Assembly: GCA_965262015.1 (NCBI GenBank)
Contig: OZ253494.1
Span: 620,001-684,000 of the forward strand
Direction: 5' to 3'
Length of the DNA stretch: 64,000 bases
Source: G965262015 sp965262015
Lineage (GTDB): Bacteria > Spirochaetota > Leptospiria > Turneriellales > CBDBES01
In this document: positions 44,708 to 54,604 of the stretch, piece after piece
Layout of the letters: the number at the start of each line of letters is the position of its first letter
Numbering within the stretch: the stretch's first letter is position 1
The notes under the pieces: model-generated
Told to the model about the DNA's origin: nothing
What the model saw: only the letters and a program-made list of their open reading frames with translations
Databases searched by the model: none
Program-made: the position numbers and the translations under genes

Positions 44708-45817
44708 ATGTCATTTATAGATGATATACAAATATGTTATGCAAAAATTCAACAGCACCAGAATTATAGTGGTCCAATTTATACATTTGATCTAGATAAA
44801 ACCTATCTAGATACAAAATTTGAACGCTTGGATCAACTCATTCAAATACCTTTTGAAAAAGCAGAAAATAAACAAACTATACCTGGCGTTTCTGAATTAA
44901 TCAAAGAATTATGTAAAAAAGAAGTCCCTCTCTTTTTTATATCGGGTTCTCCTAAGTTATTAAGAGAAGCCATTCATAAGAAACTTACATTAGATGGTAT
45001 AGACTTTTATGGTATCTTATTAAAGGATTTTAGTACTTCTATACGCAAGTTACAATTTAAAAATATATTAAACAAGATAGGCTATAAGCTAGCTGCTTTA
45101 TTATATGCAAGAAGTATTTTTCCTACTAACACTTTTGAGGTCTTATTTGGTGATGATTCAGAATATGATGCCATTGTCTATTCGTTTTACTCTGACATCC
45201 TTGCTTTAAGATTGCATGATTTTGAAGTCTTAACTATATTACATCGTTGGGGAGTAAATAAAGATGAATTCAAATTTATCCAATCTCTATTGTTAAAATT
45301 ATATCCCATGTTACATAAGAAAAAGTTACAGGTGAAAAAGATTTTTATTCATATGGCTTCTAATGCTCATCCTCCAGACGATCTGCATGAAAATATCAAC
45401 CTAGTACATACCTATAATTATTTTCAAACTGCTTTTTTATTATATAACGATGGATATATGACCCGACATGGATTTTTGCGTATCTTATCTTCATTAATAC
45501 GTCTGCACCAGTTTCAGATAAATGATTTAATTTTTTCAGTTGATGATTTAATGAAAAGAGGTCTTATTGAATCTCGTGAAAGCAAGAAGATACTAAGTAT
45601 TATTACAAAAAATAATCCTCTAATGCTACCATCAAATACCCTTAATTTTATTAAAAATGAGACTAATAATATTATACAACAAATTATGTCTAGAGGTAAA
45701 CTAAAAAAATCTAAAACAATGAGCTATATTAACTATGTAAATGCACGTAGAAAAAAAGACAAAAGAGCACTAGTAGATTTTTATCTACAATATGAACCCC
45801 AAAGAAAAATTAAGTAG
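44708..45817 (+). CDS. HAD-like phosphatase, App1/DUF2183-type
   Basis: 369 residues. N-terminal HAD-type motif I in TFDLDKTYLDTKFE (about 26-39), motif II-like FISGSPKLL (about 77), a following lysine region (KLQFKNIL) and GDDSEYDAIVYSFY (about 144-157), as in the phosphatidate-phosphatase App1 catalytic family. The C-terminal 150 residues are basic and helical with no known domain. No signal peptide, so cytoplasmic. The substrate is unknown; phosphatidic acid is a guess from the family. Confidence 0.7.
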   Translation: MSFIDDIQICYAKIQQHQNYSGPIYTFDLDKTYLDTKFERLDQLIQIPFEKAENKQTIPGVSELIKELCKKEVPLFFISGSPKLLREAIHKKLTLDGIDFYGILLKDFSTSIRKLQFKNILNKIGYKLAALLYARSIFPTNTFEVLFGDDSEYDAIVYSFYSDILALRLHDFEVLTILHRWGVNKDEFKFIQSLLLKLYPMLHKKKLQVKKIFIHMASNAHPPDDLHENINLVHTYNYFQTAFLLYNDGYMTRHGFLRILSSLIRLHQFQINDLIFSVDDLMKRGLIESRESKKILSIITKNNPLMLPSNTLNFIKNETNNIIQQIMSRGKLKKSKTMSYINYVNARRKKDKRALVDFYLQYEPQRKIK

Positions 45818-45832
45818 CACAAAGATCTAAAA

Positions 45833-47245
45833 TTAGTAACGATAATGTTCAGGTTTAAAGGGACCGCATTGCGGGATACCAATATAATCAGACTGTTCTT
45901 GTGTAAGATTAGTTAATTTTGCTCCTAGTTTATCTAGGTGCAGGCGAGCAACTTCTTCATCCAAATGCTTAGGTAAACAATACACCCCAACATCTAACTG
46001 ATTTTGGTGTAAGTAAAGTTGTGCAAGCACCTGATTCGTAAATGAACTACTCATCACAAAAGAAGAGTGGCCTGTTGCACATCCCAAATTTACCAATCTG
46101 CCCTCAGCTAATAAAATAATACAGTGGCCGTCAGGAAAAATATATTTATCCACTTGAGGTTTAATATTAAGTCTATGTACTTTCTTATCAGCCTGTAAGG
46201 TTTCTACTTGAATTTCATTATCAAAATGACCTATATTACATACAATGGCATGATCTTTCATGGATTTCATATGCTCATAAGTAATAATATCTTTATTACC
46301 TGTAGCTGTAACAAAGATATCTACTGAAGATACTGCTTCTTCTATCGTATTTACATGGTACCCTTCCATACAAGCTTGTAGGGCACAAATAGGATCAATC
46401 TCTGTTATAATAACTCTTGCACCCAAAGAACGCATTGCACTAGCACAACCTTTACCCACATCACCATAACCACATACCAAAACTTCTTTGCCTGCTATCA
46501 TTGTATCTGTGGCACGTTTAATGCCATCCGCTAAGGACTCTCTACAACCATAAAGATTATCAAATTTAGACTTTGTAACGGAATCATTTACATTAATCGC
46601 TGGAAATAATAATTTTTTGTTTTCTAACATTTGATATAATCGATGAACTCCTGTTGTTGTTTCTTCAGAAACACCACGCATATTTTTGGTAATACGGTGC
46701 CATTTGTTAGCATCATGTTTATGGATATCTTTCAATAAATGATTTACGATATCCATTTCATTAGAATCTGCCTTGTCTAGGATACTTGGATTGTTTTCTG
46801 CTTCAAAGCCATGATGAATAAGCAAGGTAGCGTCACCACCATCATCTACAATCAAATGAGGACCTGAACCATCCGGCCAAGTAAGAGCCTGATTCGTTGC
46901 CCACCAATATTCTTCTAAGGTTTCACCTTCCCATGCAAACACCGGTATCCCCGCTTTAGCCATGGCAGAAGCAGCATGATCTTGGGTAGAAAAAATATTA
47001 CAAGAAGCCCAACGCACATCAGCCCCTAAACATACCAAGGTCTCCATTAAGACAGCTGTCTGAATAGTCATATGGAGAGAACCCATAATCTTGACATCAG
47101 ACAGTGGTTTTTGGTTAGTATATTTCACGCGAATAGCCATTAATCCAGGCATTTCTGTTTCAGCGATATCGATTTCTTTCCTGCCAAATTCAGCTAGATT
47201 AATATCAGCTACCTTGTAGGTTAATTTTTCAGCTGTGTGGATCAT
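45833..47245 (-). CDS. ahcY: Adenosylhomocysteinase
   Basis: 470 residues. It hydrolyses S-adenosylhomocysteine to adenosine and homocysteine, clearing product of SAM methylations. Signatures: SLHMTIQTAVL, SCNIFSTQDHAA, GRESLADGIKRATD-like CRESLADGIKRATD, NAD-binding GYGDVGKGCA near 255, NIGHFDNEIQ and the C-terminal GPFKPEHYRY that reaches into the partner NAD site. Length fits the long bacterial form. A MaoC-like gene precedes it by 17 bp. Confidence 0.97.
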   Translation of the reverse strand: MIHTAEKLTYKVADINLAEFGRKEIDIAETEMPGLMAIRVKYTNQKPLSDVKIMGSLHMTIQTAVLMETLVCLGADVRWASCNIFSTQDHAASAMAKAGIPVFAWEGETLEEYWWATNQALTWPDGSGPHLIVDDGGDATLLIHHGFEAENNPSILDKADSNEMDIVNHLLKDIHKHDANKWHRITKNMRGVSEETTTGVHRLYQMLENKKLLFPAINVNDSVTKSKFDNLYGCRESLADGIKRATDTMIAGKEVLVCGYGDVGKGCASAMRSLGARVIITEIDPICALQACMEGYHVNTIEEAVSSVDIFVTATGNKDIITYEHMKSMKDHAIVCNIGHFDNEIQVETLQADKKVHRLNIKPQVDKYIFPDGHCIILLAEGRLVNLGCATGHSSFVMSSSFTNQVLAQLYLHQNQLDVGVYCLPKHLDEEVARLHLDKLGAKLTNLTQEQSDYIGIPQCGPFKPEHYRY

Positions 47246-47262
47246 TATTTAAATCTCCTCTC

Positions 47263-48453
47263 TTATAATTGCCGACTTTTCAGAAAAAGACATCTTTCGA
47301 TTTCAAATATCTTGGCAGAAATTTTCTCTTTACCCATCCTCTTCTTATCATTCTCTTTGATGAATAGATCACCCGCATATTTATCCAAAGCCTCACGAGG
47401 AGACATATTAATTAGACCAATCACTTGAAACTGCTTAATACCTGCTTTATAAATGGGGTCTATCTTTTCTTCTCCAATAACACGATGTATCACAAAAATG
47501 GTGTCTCCACTTTTAGCCGGTTGAGTATGGTACCCTTCCGTATAACCAAGATCCCAAATGGCATTTTCGGATATGTCTCGGCCAGCTAGACCAAGTAACC
47601 AGGCAAAAATTAAGCCTCCATATATTATGGGCTGGCCACTCATGGCCCCAGAAAGACTTTTCGTAAAAATTTTATCAAAATGTAGGGGATGGGTATTCCC
47701 CAGCTTATACGTCCAAGCGAAATGTTCATCTGAAATTGTACGCCCATTATGGGTAGCGACGACGTCACCAATGCTATAATTCTCGTAATAGGTATTATGG
47801 CCTGTACAGTAGCTACATTGTTTAGAGGTGTTAATATCATATTCCGGGATAAGGATAGATTTTGATTGGTTAGCGAACTTAGAAAAATCAAATTGACTGT
47901 CTTGGTAAAAACGTTCCTTTTCACCTTGAGGCCTTGGTAAAACCATAATTTTCCTAGAATATTCAATGACAACCTGATCTTTCTGGTTAAGAGCAATTGT
48001 ATGCAAGGTAATAATACCTGGTTTACCTTCACCACGTATTTTTTTGTCTTTGATCTGGGTAACTGCCCTCAACGTATCGCCTGCATATACGGGACGAATA
48101 AATTGCATGTCATAGTAACCTAGATTAGCATAGGCTTTTTCTGAATTATTCTGCACCCCTAATGAGAGGGCAATATTCATTACTAACAAAGGGCTAGCTG
48201 GGACGGAGAGGTGACCATGTGCCTTGGCATATTCTAGATTCATGTAAAGCGGATTAGCTTCAAAAAAAGTCATTGCAAAGTCATACATTAGACCAGGTGT
48301 GAAGGTGATGCCTCGAGGGTGTTCAAACACCATTTTTTCTTTAAAATCTTCTAGAAATCGCCCGTAAGCGGGATGAATGATGCGGGATTGGTTAGAACTG
48401 AAAGATATATTTTGTGATAGTTCTTTGATACCACTATCCGATTTGAACACCAT
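47263..48453 (-). CDS. MaoC-like (tandem hot-dog) acyl dehydratase
   Basis: 396 residues with two hot-dog halves. The C-terminal half has the hydratase motif GNTHPLHFDKIF (about 250-261); the equivalent N-terminal site FFEANPLYMNLEYA is altered, suggesting one active and one structural half, as in mesaconyl-CoA hydratase-like proteins. A CSYCTGH segment separates the halves. It probably hydrates an enoyl-CoA; the actual substrate cannot be told. It lies just upstream of ahcY on the same strand. Confidence 0.75.
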   Translation of the reverse strand: MVFKSDSGIKELSQNISFSSNQSRIIHPAYGRFLEDFKEKMVFEHPRGITFTPGLMYDFAMTFFEANPLYMNLEYAKAHGHLSVPASPLLVMNIALSLGVQNNSEKAYANLGYYDMQFIRPVYAGDTLRAVTQIKDKKIRGEGKPGIITLHTIALNQKDQVVIEYSRKIMVLPRPQGEKERFYQDSQFDFSKFANQSKSILIPEYDINTSKQCSYCTGHNTYYENYSIGDVVATHNGRTISDEHFAWTYKLGNTHPLHFDKIFTKSLSGAMSGQPIIYGGLIFAWLLGLAGRDISENAIWDLGYTEGYHTQPAKSGDTIFVIHRVIGEEKIDPIYKAGIKQFQVIGLINMSPREALDKYAGDLFIKENDKKRMGKEKISAKIFEIERCLFLKSRQL

Positions 48454-48557
48454 AGTAGTTTTCTAAAAAATCTACAAACTACTGCATGACAAGGATTAAA
48501 TTGTAAAACACATGTTATTTTGTGAATATTAACCTTTGTCGTGGATGCTAAAATACA

Positions 48558-49505
48558 TTAGTTATGGGCTATATTAGATTCGCTAATATAATATAATATA
48601 CTATAAATGGTATCCAGTTGGGGTACTGGTATGTTATGCTTATGGGCTATGGCACGTGGTTGGCCTATAATAGCTTCTATTTCTAGAATAGATTTTTTTT
48701 CAAAGTCAAGTAACATAGACGTTTTATAAGGTTTCATGGACTGGGTTCTTTGTATCATATCTTCTATATTATTTTGCTTTAGATCTACGTTGTCTACTTT
48801 TGCCACAGTAAATATTTCGTACATAATTTGTTTTACTAGCTCATTTATGGGATGGGATAATAGCATATCATGTGTATTAGCACCATGTAGAATAACAGAT
48901 AAGGCATTAAAAGGTATATTCCACAAGAGTTTTTCCCAGCGTAGTTGTTTGAGATGATTATGTAAGCTAGATTCAATACCTGCTTGCTGGAATATATTAT
49001 AAATCATATTTGCATGGAAAGAATATTTAGAGCATAAAGGAGCTAATTTTAACAGCCCATAGTCTATATGATTTATGGTATGACCACTGCGATGGATACA
49101 GGTAAAGGCTGTTACACCTACAATGGGATGGTTAGGAAATAACTTTTCTAGGTTTTCTTCATTACATAAACCATTTTGTATACAAATAATTGTACTAGTC
49201 TTTTTTAGGACAGGATTTATTAAATCAAAATAGTTAATGCTGGGTAGGGCCTTGGTGGTAAGTAATACAAAATCAGCACTTTGCATGTCTTTCGTATCTT
49301 GGTAACATGTTATGGGTGCTGAAAAGCTACCCCATATACTATTGACGTAAATATCACATACTATGCTTTTATTTGGTTTTGTACTTTCTTGAGCAAATTT
49401 TTTGCTATAAAACTCTACGGAAAGACCATGTTGGTAAAGTTTGGCACCATAAAAAGCTCCAATGGCACCGGCACCAATGACAGCGACAGTGGACTGATTT
49501 TTCAT
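48558..49505 (-). CDS. panE: 2-Dehydropantoate 2-reductase
   Basis: 315 residues. NADPH-dependent reduction of ketopantoate for pantothenate/CoA synthesis. N-terminal VIGAGAIGAFYGAKL Rossmann motif, KALPSI near residue 85, CIQNGL, and the C-terminal ketopantoate reductase domain (RWEKLLWNIPFNALS with the catalytic lysine; TSMLLDFEKKSILEIEAI). It starts 6 bp after panD, so the two form an operon. panB and panC are not in the window. Confidence 0.92.
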   Translation of the reverse strand: MKNQSTVAVIGAGAIGAFYGAKLYQHGLSVEFYSKKFAQESTKPNKSIVCDIYVNSIWGSFSAPITCYQDTKDMQSADFVLLTTKALPSINYFDLINPVLKKTSTIICIQNGLCNEENLEKLFPNHPIVGVTAFTCIHRSGHTINHIDYGLLKLAPLCSKYSFHANMIYNIFQQAGIESSLHNHLKQLRWEKLLWNIPFNALSVILHGANTHDMLLSHPINELVKQIMYEIFTVAKVDNVDLKQNNIEDMIQRTQSMKPYKTSMLLDFEKKSILEIEAIIGQPRAIAHKHNIPVPQLDTIYSILYYISESNIAHN

Positions 49506-49511
49506 GACTAT

Positions 49512-49868
49512 TTATTTAATTTGGTTCTTTTTAGTACTTTGGTCTAGTAAGACTACGTTGGGAACATGTGAAGAAACTTCTTCTTTGCTATAAAGTGCAA
49601 AAGACATAATAATAATGAGATCTCCTGGTAGACCAAGTCTTGCGGCCGCACCATTCAAAACTACCTGACCAGAATTTTCTTCCCCTTCTATGACATACGT
49701 TTCAAAGCGTATTCCATTCTGGATATTTACCACCTGTACTTTTTCATTAACATATAAATTGGCAGAACACATTAAATTAGTATCTAAGGTTAAACTGCCT
49801 TCATAGTTTAGGCAGGCATCTGTAATAATGGCTCTGTGGATTTTAGATTTTAACAAATTTACTAACAT
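49512..49868 (-). CDS. panD: Aspartate 1-decarboxylase
   Basis: 118 residues from ATG at 49868; an upstream TTG at 49922 would add 18 residues unlike the family. It makes beta-alanine for pantothenate. The self-cleavage site NYEGSLTLD is present: cleavage between Gly and Ser gives the pyruvoyl cofactor. KSKIHRAIIT and LNGAAARLGLPGDLIIIMSFA are family signatures. Followed by panE. Confidence 0.94.
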   Translation of the reverse strand: MLVNLLKSKIHRAIITDACLNYEGSLTLDTNLMCSANLYVNEKVQVVNIQNGIRFETYVIEGEENSGQVVLNGAAARLGLPGDLIIIMSFALYSKEEVSSHVPNVVLLDQSTKKNQIK

Positions 49869-50532
49869 AAAGATGGTCTGAATACCTACTCTTATGTTTA
49901 TGTTCTGCCTTGGCGTTGTCAAATGAAAAATTCAAATGGATTTGTAGAACCCATAATCAATACCCACAAACTACGATAGCTCAATCAATACTAACAAGCC
50001 AGTGGGCGTATCACCATCAACACAAAAAGGGGACCCACTTTTCATTGGATGCTCACCATCAATATAGCAAATACACTGATCAATAAATGCCCTTGAATAT
50101 CTTTAAAAAGTTAGGGAAAGACCTATAGAATTGTTGCTTGTTTATCGTCTTTAACACCCCTTTTGATGATATGAATGTATAAGACATAAGGTTTTTATAC
50201 ATACGGACTGCGTCATTTAAAAATAAATAAAATGTCAATTATTATTTTGTAATATGGTGTGAAAAATAGCTCAAAATAACTGATATAGCTTGCCTGCATA
50301 TTCTTTTATACCGGTATTTATGCTTGTCTTCATAAACATATATAAATATATCAACAAGATAAAGCACGCATAAACGTAATTGTCCCTAAACTACTAAATT
50401 TAGGTTGGCATAAATTTATATACTTGTCAAATGCAACCAGTCTAAAGACTGTTGCGTATTAGAATTACTCGTAGAGGGGCCTGTCAAGGACCCAATATGA
50501 TAGATTAGTAATAACTATACGAGGAGATACAC
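49869..50532. other. Long intergenic region upstream of sod
   Basis: About 660 bases. On the left, a leftward reading shows broken coding-like pieces (CYIDGEHPMKSG, then in another frame WVPFCVDGDTPTGLL) at about 50000-50090, which look like a frameshifted relic I cannot name. On the right, two hairpins precede sod: GCAACCAGTC-TAAA-GACTGTTGC at 50433-50455 (one bulge) and GGGGCC-TGTCAA-GGACCC at about 50475-50492 (one mismatch). They may be leader RNA structure. No tRNA or known riboswitch was recognised. Confidence 0.45.
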
Positions 50533-51144
50533 ATGAGTTCTGGACCATTCCAATTACCAAAGCTTCCTTACAGTGACACTGCACTTGTGCCACATATATC
50601 TGCTAATACTATGGCATTTCACTATGGCAAACACCATCAAGCATATGTTGACAAATTAAATGGGTTTATCACAGGTACAGATCTGGCTGATCTCCAATTG
50701 GAAGAATTAATCAAAAAGGTAGGTAGTGATCCGTCCAAAGTGGGCATATTTAATAATGCTGCACAAGTTTTTAACCATACATTTTACTGGAACAGTATGA
50801 AACCTCAGGGAGGTGGTGTACCATCTGGTAAATTAGCAGATCAAATAAATACAACCTTTAATGGCTTTGAATCTTTCAAGAAACAATTCGCTGAACAAGC
50901 AGTTGCTCAATTTGGTAGTGGTTGGGTATGGCTAGGTGTTAAGAATAATGAACTACAAATTATTAAAACAGCCAATGCACATACGCCTATTACAGATGGA
51001 ATTACCCCATTGATCACAATTGATGTATGGGAGCACGCATACTACCTAGATTACCAGAATAAGAGACCATCCTATGTTGATGTTTTTTTATCTCATTTGG
51101 TTAACTGGGATTTTGCGGAAGTAAATTTTTCTGAATCTATTTAA
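50533..51144 (+). CDS. sodB: Superoxide dismutase, iron type
   Basis: 203 residues. It dismutates superoxide in the cytoplasm. Ligands are visible: His30 in FHYGKHHQAY, His in QVFNHTFYW, and Asp/His in DVWEHAYYLDY. The AAQVFNHTFYW segment with an early glutamine is typical of iron rather than manganese enzymes. GAGGAGA lies before the ATG. It is followed 26 bp later by the flaA-like gene. The leader is unusually long and structured. Confidence 0.95.
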   Translation: MSSGPFQLPKLPYSDTALVPHISANTMAFHYGKHHQAYVDKLNGFITGTDLADLQLEELIKKVGSDPSKVGIFNNAAQVFNHTFYWNSMKPQGGGVPSGKLADQINTTFNGFESFKKQFAEQAVAQFGSGWVWLGVKNNELQIIKTANAHTPITDGITPLITIDVWEHAYYLDYQNKRPSYVDVFLSHLVNWDFAEVNFSESI

Positions 51145-51170
51145 GCCATGAGTAGATGCTGTAGTTATCC

Positions 51171-52103
51171 ATGAAACAAATATCCAGCAGATTGTTGTTT
51201 ACTGTCTTTGTTGTTGGTTTTTTAACTTACCTCTCTGCTGATGTGCAACGATCGCAAAAAAAAATTGACCGTATCGCTGAGCTCACTCAAAACTCTACTA
51301 GCGAAAATATAGTCCCTTCAAAAAGCACAGCCCAGAATATAGATTCCCTCAATAACACGAATAGTAGACTAAATGCTGGTGTTCAATTTAGAGAATCCAC
51401 TACTCTAAATTTTACAGGTAACCCAGCTGTTGCTTTATGGAATCACACATTACCATCCAAAAATTTACAGTTTTACTTGATTGAAGATTTTGAAGAGCAG
51501 CTAACATGGCAAGTGCAAAACCAAAGAGCTATACCTAGTACAACCAAATTTACCCCAAATACTCCATTGACGCAAAATGATAACAATCGTACGCATTTTT
51601 TTAATGATATAAATCGGCTTTCACTATCTAATAAGTGGCATATTGAGAATCCTCGATCACAAAATATTTATGCCTATGAAGTGCACTGTTTTTTTAATAA
51701 ACCAGGTGTAGATTTTGTTATTTTACGACCAAACAAGAAACACCTACGTGAGCTTACTGTTTTAGGTTTCGCTAAAATTTTCTCTTTATGGGTATATAGT
51801 ACCAGACAAAATCATAAATTATCCTCCATATTTAGAAATTCACTGGGAAAACTTCAAACTGTTTCTTTAACCACACTAGATTTTAATGGTTGGAGACGTG
51901 TTGAAATAGTCGTGCCTAAGAATACCAACACAAGGAATGCAAAACAAGGTAACCATTACTCGCTTACCTTTGTGGGATTAAAAGTACAAAGTCACAAAAG
52001 TGCTAAACCTGGTTTATTTGTTATGGCCTTAGATAATATTATACTCCTCTTGGATCATCGATATAATACGTACCCTGGTTCTAAACTTAAAGGTTTCTAT
52101 TAG
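51171..52103 (+). CDS. flaA: FlaA-like flagellar filament outer layer (sheath) protein
   Basis: 310 residues. A signal peptide covers about 1-24 (LLFTVFVVGFLTYLSA), then a polar Ser/Asn/Thr-rich stretch to about 100. The C-terminal 200 residues show the spirochete FlaA pattern: a GVDFVILRPN-type segment, ELTVLGFAKIFSLWVYST, then SLTTLDFNGWRRVEIVVP, and a final DNIILLLDHRYN. FlaA sheathes the periplasmic flagellar core. This copy is divergent and lacks the clean NFDGWKTL wording, so it may be a FlaA paralogue. It is the strongest marker that the DNA is spirochetal. Confidence 0.75.
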   Translation: MKQISSRLLFTVFVVGFLTYLSADVQRSQKKIDRIAELTQNSTSENIVPSKSTAQNIDSLNNTNSRLNAGVQFRESTTLNFTGNPAVALWNHTLPSKNLQFYLIEDFEEQLTWQVQNQRAIPSTTKFTPNTPLTQNDNNRTHFFNDINRLSLSNKWHIENPRSQNIYAYEVHCFFNKPGVDFVILRPNKKHLRELTVLGFAKIFSLWVYSTRQNHKLSSIFRNSLGKLQTVSLTTLDFNGWRRVEIVVPKNTNTRNAKQGNHYSLTFVGLKVQSHKSAKPGLFVMALDNIILLLDHRYNTYPGSKLKGFY

Positions 52104-52185
52104 ATCGTTACAACATCATGGTGACTATATACGTATTTTACATGTCTACACGAAATAATACAATGGATTTAATGTAAGGTAACAC

Positions 52186-52923
52186 ATGCAATATTGTAGA
52201 GCTTTATTGCCTTCTCTGCTAATTCTTAATCTTATCACTGTCTCTTGCCAAACTACCCAGGAAGAAGTGCGTATACAGGATGATGCAGACTTCTTCCAAG
52301 AAGAAAAGAAACAAGACCAAGCCACTCCCACTCCAGGCATTGAAACAGGATATGCCGCTTGGTATGGTAATGAGATGCATGGTCAAATGACTGTTAGTGG
52401 AAAAAGATTTAATATGCATAAAAAAATGGGAGTTCATAAAAGTTTTCCGCTTGGTTCTCTTGTAAAAGTCAAAAATTTGGATAATAATAACGAGACAGAA
52501 GTAACCATTGTTGACCGTGGACCTTACGTTGATGGTAGGATAATTGATGTGAGCTATGCCGTGGCTAAAATACTAGGATTCTCTGATCAGGGGATTGCTA
52601 AAGTAGAAATATCTTTACTAAAAGAAGGTAGTCTCAACCGCCAGCCTGGAGGAAAACAAGATGGTATAGGAAAATATACTTTCCCATATGGTGCACGACC
52701 CAATGGATATACTGTCCAGATAGGTGCATTTAAAATAAGAAAGAATGCAGAGCGTTATAAAAAGGTTATGGCAAAAAAATATTCTCGTACTACTTTTCTA
52801 GCCATATATAAAGATTGGCATATTGTATGGCTTGGTGATTTCCAGACAAAACAGGATGTCCAAAAATTTGTTAGAAAAATTAAAGCGACTAACCAACAAG
52901 CGGCGTATATTGTTAGCCCATGA
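52186..52923 (+). CDS. rlpA: Rare lipoprotein A (RlpA) with SPOR domain
   Basis: 245 residues. Lipoprotein signal with TVSC (Cys21), then a double-psi beta-barrel domain (about 55-145: GYAAWYGNEMHGQMTVSGKRF in pieces, FPLGSLVKVKN, TIVDRGPYVDGRIIDVSYA). It ends with a SPOR domain (about 175-245: YTVQIGAFKIRKNAERYK, IVWLGDF). RlpA is a septal peptidoglycan-binding or lytic protein in the outer membrane. AAGG precedes the ATG. Confidence 0.92.
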   Translation: MQYCRALLPSLLILNLITVSCQTTQEEVRIQDDADFFQEEKKQDQATPTPGIETGYAAWYGNEMHGQMTVSGKRFNMHKKMGVHKSFPLGSLVKVKNLDNNNETEVTIVDRGPYVDGRIIDVSYAVAKILGFSDQGIAKVEISLLKEGSLNRQPGGKQDGIGKYTFPYGARPNGYTVQIGAFKIRKNAERYKKVMAKKYSRTTFLAIYKDWHIVWLGDFQTKQDVQKFVRKIKATNQQAAYIVSP

Positions 52924-53026
52924 TAAATTTGCTTATCTCAGATAAAATGATTGAAAAACTAGAATGTGCAGATAATATTCTACATTTCATGGTTATATAA
53001 TACGGTTACCTGAACAAGTACTGTAC

Positions 53027-54103
53027 GTGAAGTCTTTCAATCATACAAACAAAAATTTATACCAAGAATCAGGCGTAAATATAGAGCAAGCCCACAAATC
53101 TTTTAGCAAAGTAACTCCGCTCATCCAAAAAAATCATCAACATAGCACCCAAGGGCAAATCAAACATTCTATGAATAATTTTGCAGGTATCTTTTCCCCA
53201 AACCATCAGCTTAAAAATAATGACTTAGTGGCTACGACAGATGGCGTGGGCACTAAAATTGATTTATGTTATCGCTTAAACTATTTAAAGCCATTGGGTC
53301 AAGATCTAGTGGCGATGTGTGTAAATGATTTATATTGTATGGGGGCTATACCCATGTTTTTTCTGGATTATATTGCATGTGAAACTCTAGAAGATACATG
53401 GTATATACCTGTACTAGAAAGTATTACTAAAGCATGCTCAGATGTAGAAATCGCACTATTAGGAGGTGAAACCGCTGAACACCCTGGCACAATGAAAAAA
53501 AACACATTTGATTTAGCAGGTTTTTGTGTAGGTTCACGTACTAACAACATGCAGTTTCCTAAAATAGATGATATCCATGAAAAAGACATACTAGTCGCCC
53601 TACCATCTTCTGGCTTACATAGTAACGGATTTTCACTAGTACGCCATGTTATTAGTCAACAAAACAAAACTTTTTGGGAAACTATTGCAAACAACTCTTC
53701 TTTTGTTGAACAGCAATTACTAACTCCCACAAAAATATACAAACATATTCCTAATCTTATAGAACAAATACAGATCAAAGCTATTGCACACATTACTGGA
53801 GGTGGTCTATATGAAAATATAGCACGTATACTGCCAAAACAAGGATACATAGCTATTATTGAAGATGAACATAATAACCAGCTCCCTACTATTTTCTCAT
53901 GGTTAGCACAATACATTGACCATATAAGTATGTACCAGACATTTAACATGGGTTATGGTATGGTACTTATTATAGAACCATCTCAATGGAACGCATTAAA
54001 CACATTAGAACCAGATAGCCGTATCATTGGTTGTATCGAAAGAGAAGAGCAATTAAACCTTAAGAAACAAAAAGTCTACATACGAGGTGTAGATAACTTT
54101 TAG
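53027..54103 (+). CDS. purM: Phosphoribosylformylglycinamidine cyclo-ligase
   Basis: 358 residues, starting with GTG. It makes AIR, the fifth purine-synthesis step. Family signatures: YQESGVNIEQA, LVATTDGVGTKI, GQDLVAMCVND, FFLDYIAC, LLGGETAEHPG, DILVALPSSGLHSNGFSLVR and AHITGGGLYENIARILP. No other pur gene is adjacent. A decayed transposon-like element begins 23 bp after its stop. Confidence 0.95.
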   Translation: MKSFNHTNKNLYQESGVNIEQAHKSFSKVTPLIQKNHQHSTQGQIKHSMNNFAGIFSPNHQLKNNDLVATTDGVGTKIDLCYRLNYLKPLGQDLVAMCVNDLYCMGAIPMFFLDYIACETLEDTWYIPVLESITKACSDVEIALLGGETAEHPGTMKKNTFDLAGFCVGSRTNNMQFPKIDDIHEKDILVALPSSGLHSNGFSLVRHVISQQNKTFWETIANNSSFVEQQLLTPTKIYKHIPNLIEQIQIKAIAHITGGGLYENIARILPKQGYIAIIEDEHNNQLPTIFSWLAQYIDHISMYQTFNMGYGMVLIIEPSQWNALNTLEPDSRIIGCIEREEQLNLKKQKVYIRGVDNF

Positions 54104-54126
54104 AGACATTATATAACCAGGTATCT

Positions 54127-54604
54127 TCCATTTTGAAGTGCAAAAATTAATTTAAAGAATAAGCTCATTATTTACTCTGTAAGCGATCTAATACCTATAG
54201 AATAAATAAATAGAGGTATACATATTTATCATTTAAGGGGAAAGAAGTCATTTACAATTCTAAGGTTTCTAGATTAAACATCCCTCATATTACCCTTAAA
54301 CTATACAAACATTCATCCACCATCTACAGCAAAATAAAACATAAAATGAATGTAGCAATAGATTACTTGAGAGAAATATCTAAACAAGGAAACAGATTGT
54401 GATATGTTGGAAAATTAAGTCTGGTTATGGATTGGAGAGTTAGTACCGGTTCTAGACAAGATAGGCTTAGTTAACAGTTTCCCCTTGTAAGGATAGCCTC
54501 ACATGTTATTGATCATAATCCAGTACAAGACCTAAATATATTTTTTGTTTTAATATCTATAAAGTATTTAAAGAGTAAAGCTAATTTTCACACTTCAATT
54601 TAGA
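54127..54604. mobile_element. Decayed element with imperfect terminal inverted repeats
   Basis: 478 bases between purM and ychF. The two ends are a 23-base imperfect inverted repeat, matching 18 of 23 (core TTGAAGTG and AAAATTA). AGGTATC (54119-54125) on the left and AGGTACC (54605-54611) on the right could be a 7-base target duplication. The inside has no intact gene, only short open pieces (MNVAIDYLREISKQGNRL) and repeat copy R3. A third copy of the terminal motif sits at 29631-29653. Confidence 0.5.
54439..54555 (+). repeat. Dispersed repeat copy R3
   Basis: Longest copy of the repeat also seen at 410-488 and inverted at 12741-12852. It reads GELVPVLDKIGLVNSFPL then a stop, close to R1's VESLPVLDRIDLVSSFPL. 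It continues with GTAAGGATAGCC, CACATGTTATTGATCATAA and GTACAAGACCTAAATATATT-like sequence shared with R2. It lies inside the element at 54127-54604. Confidence 0.6.
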
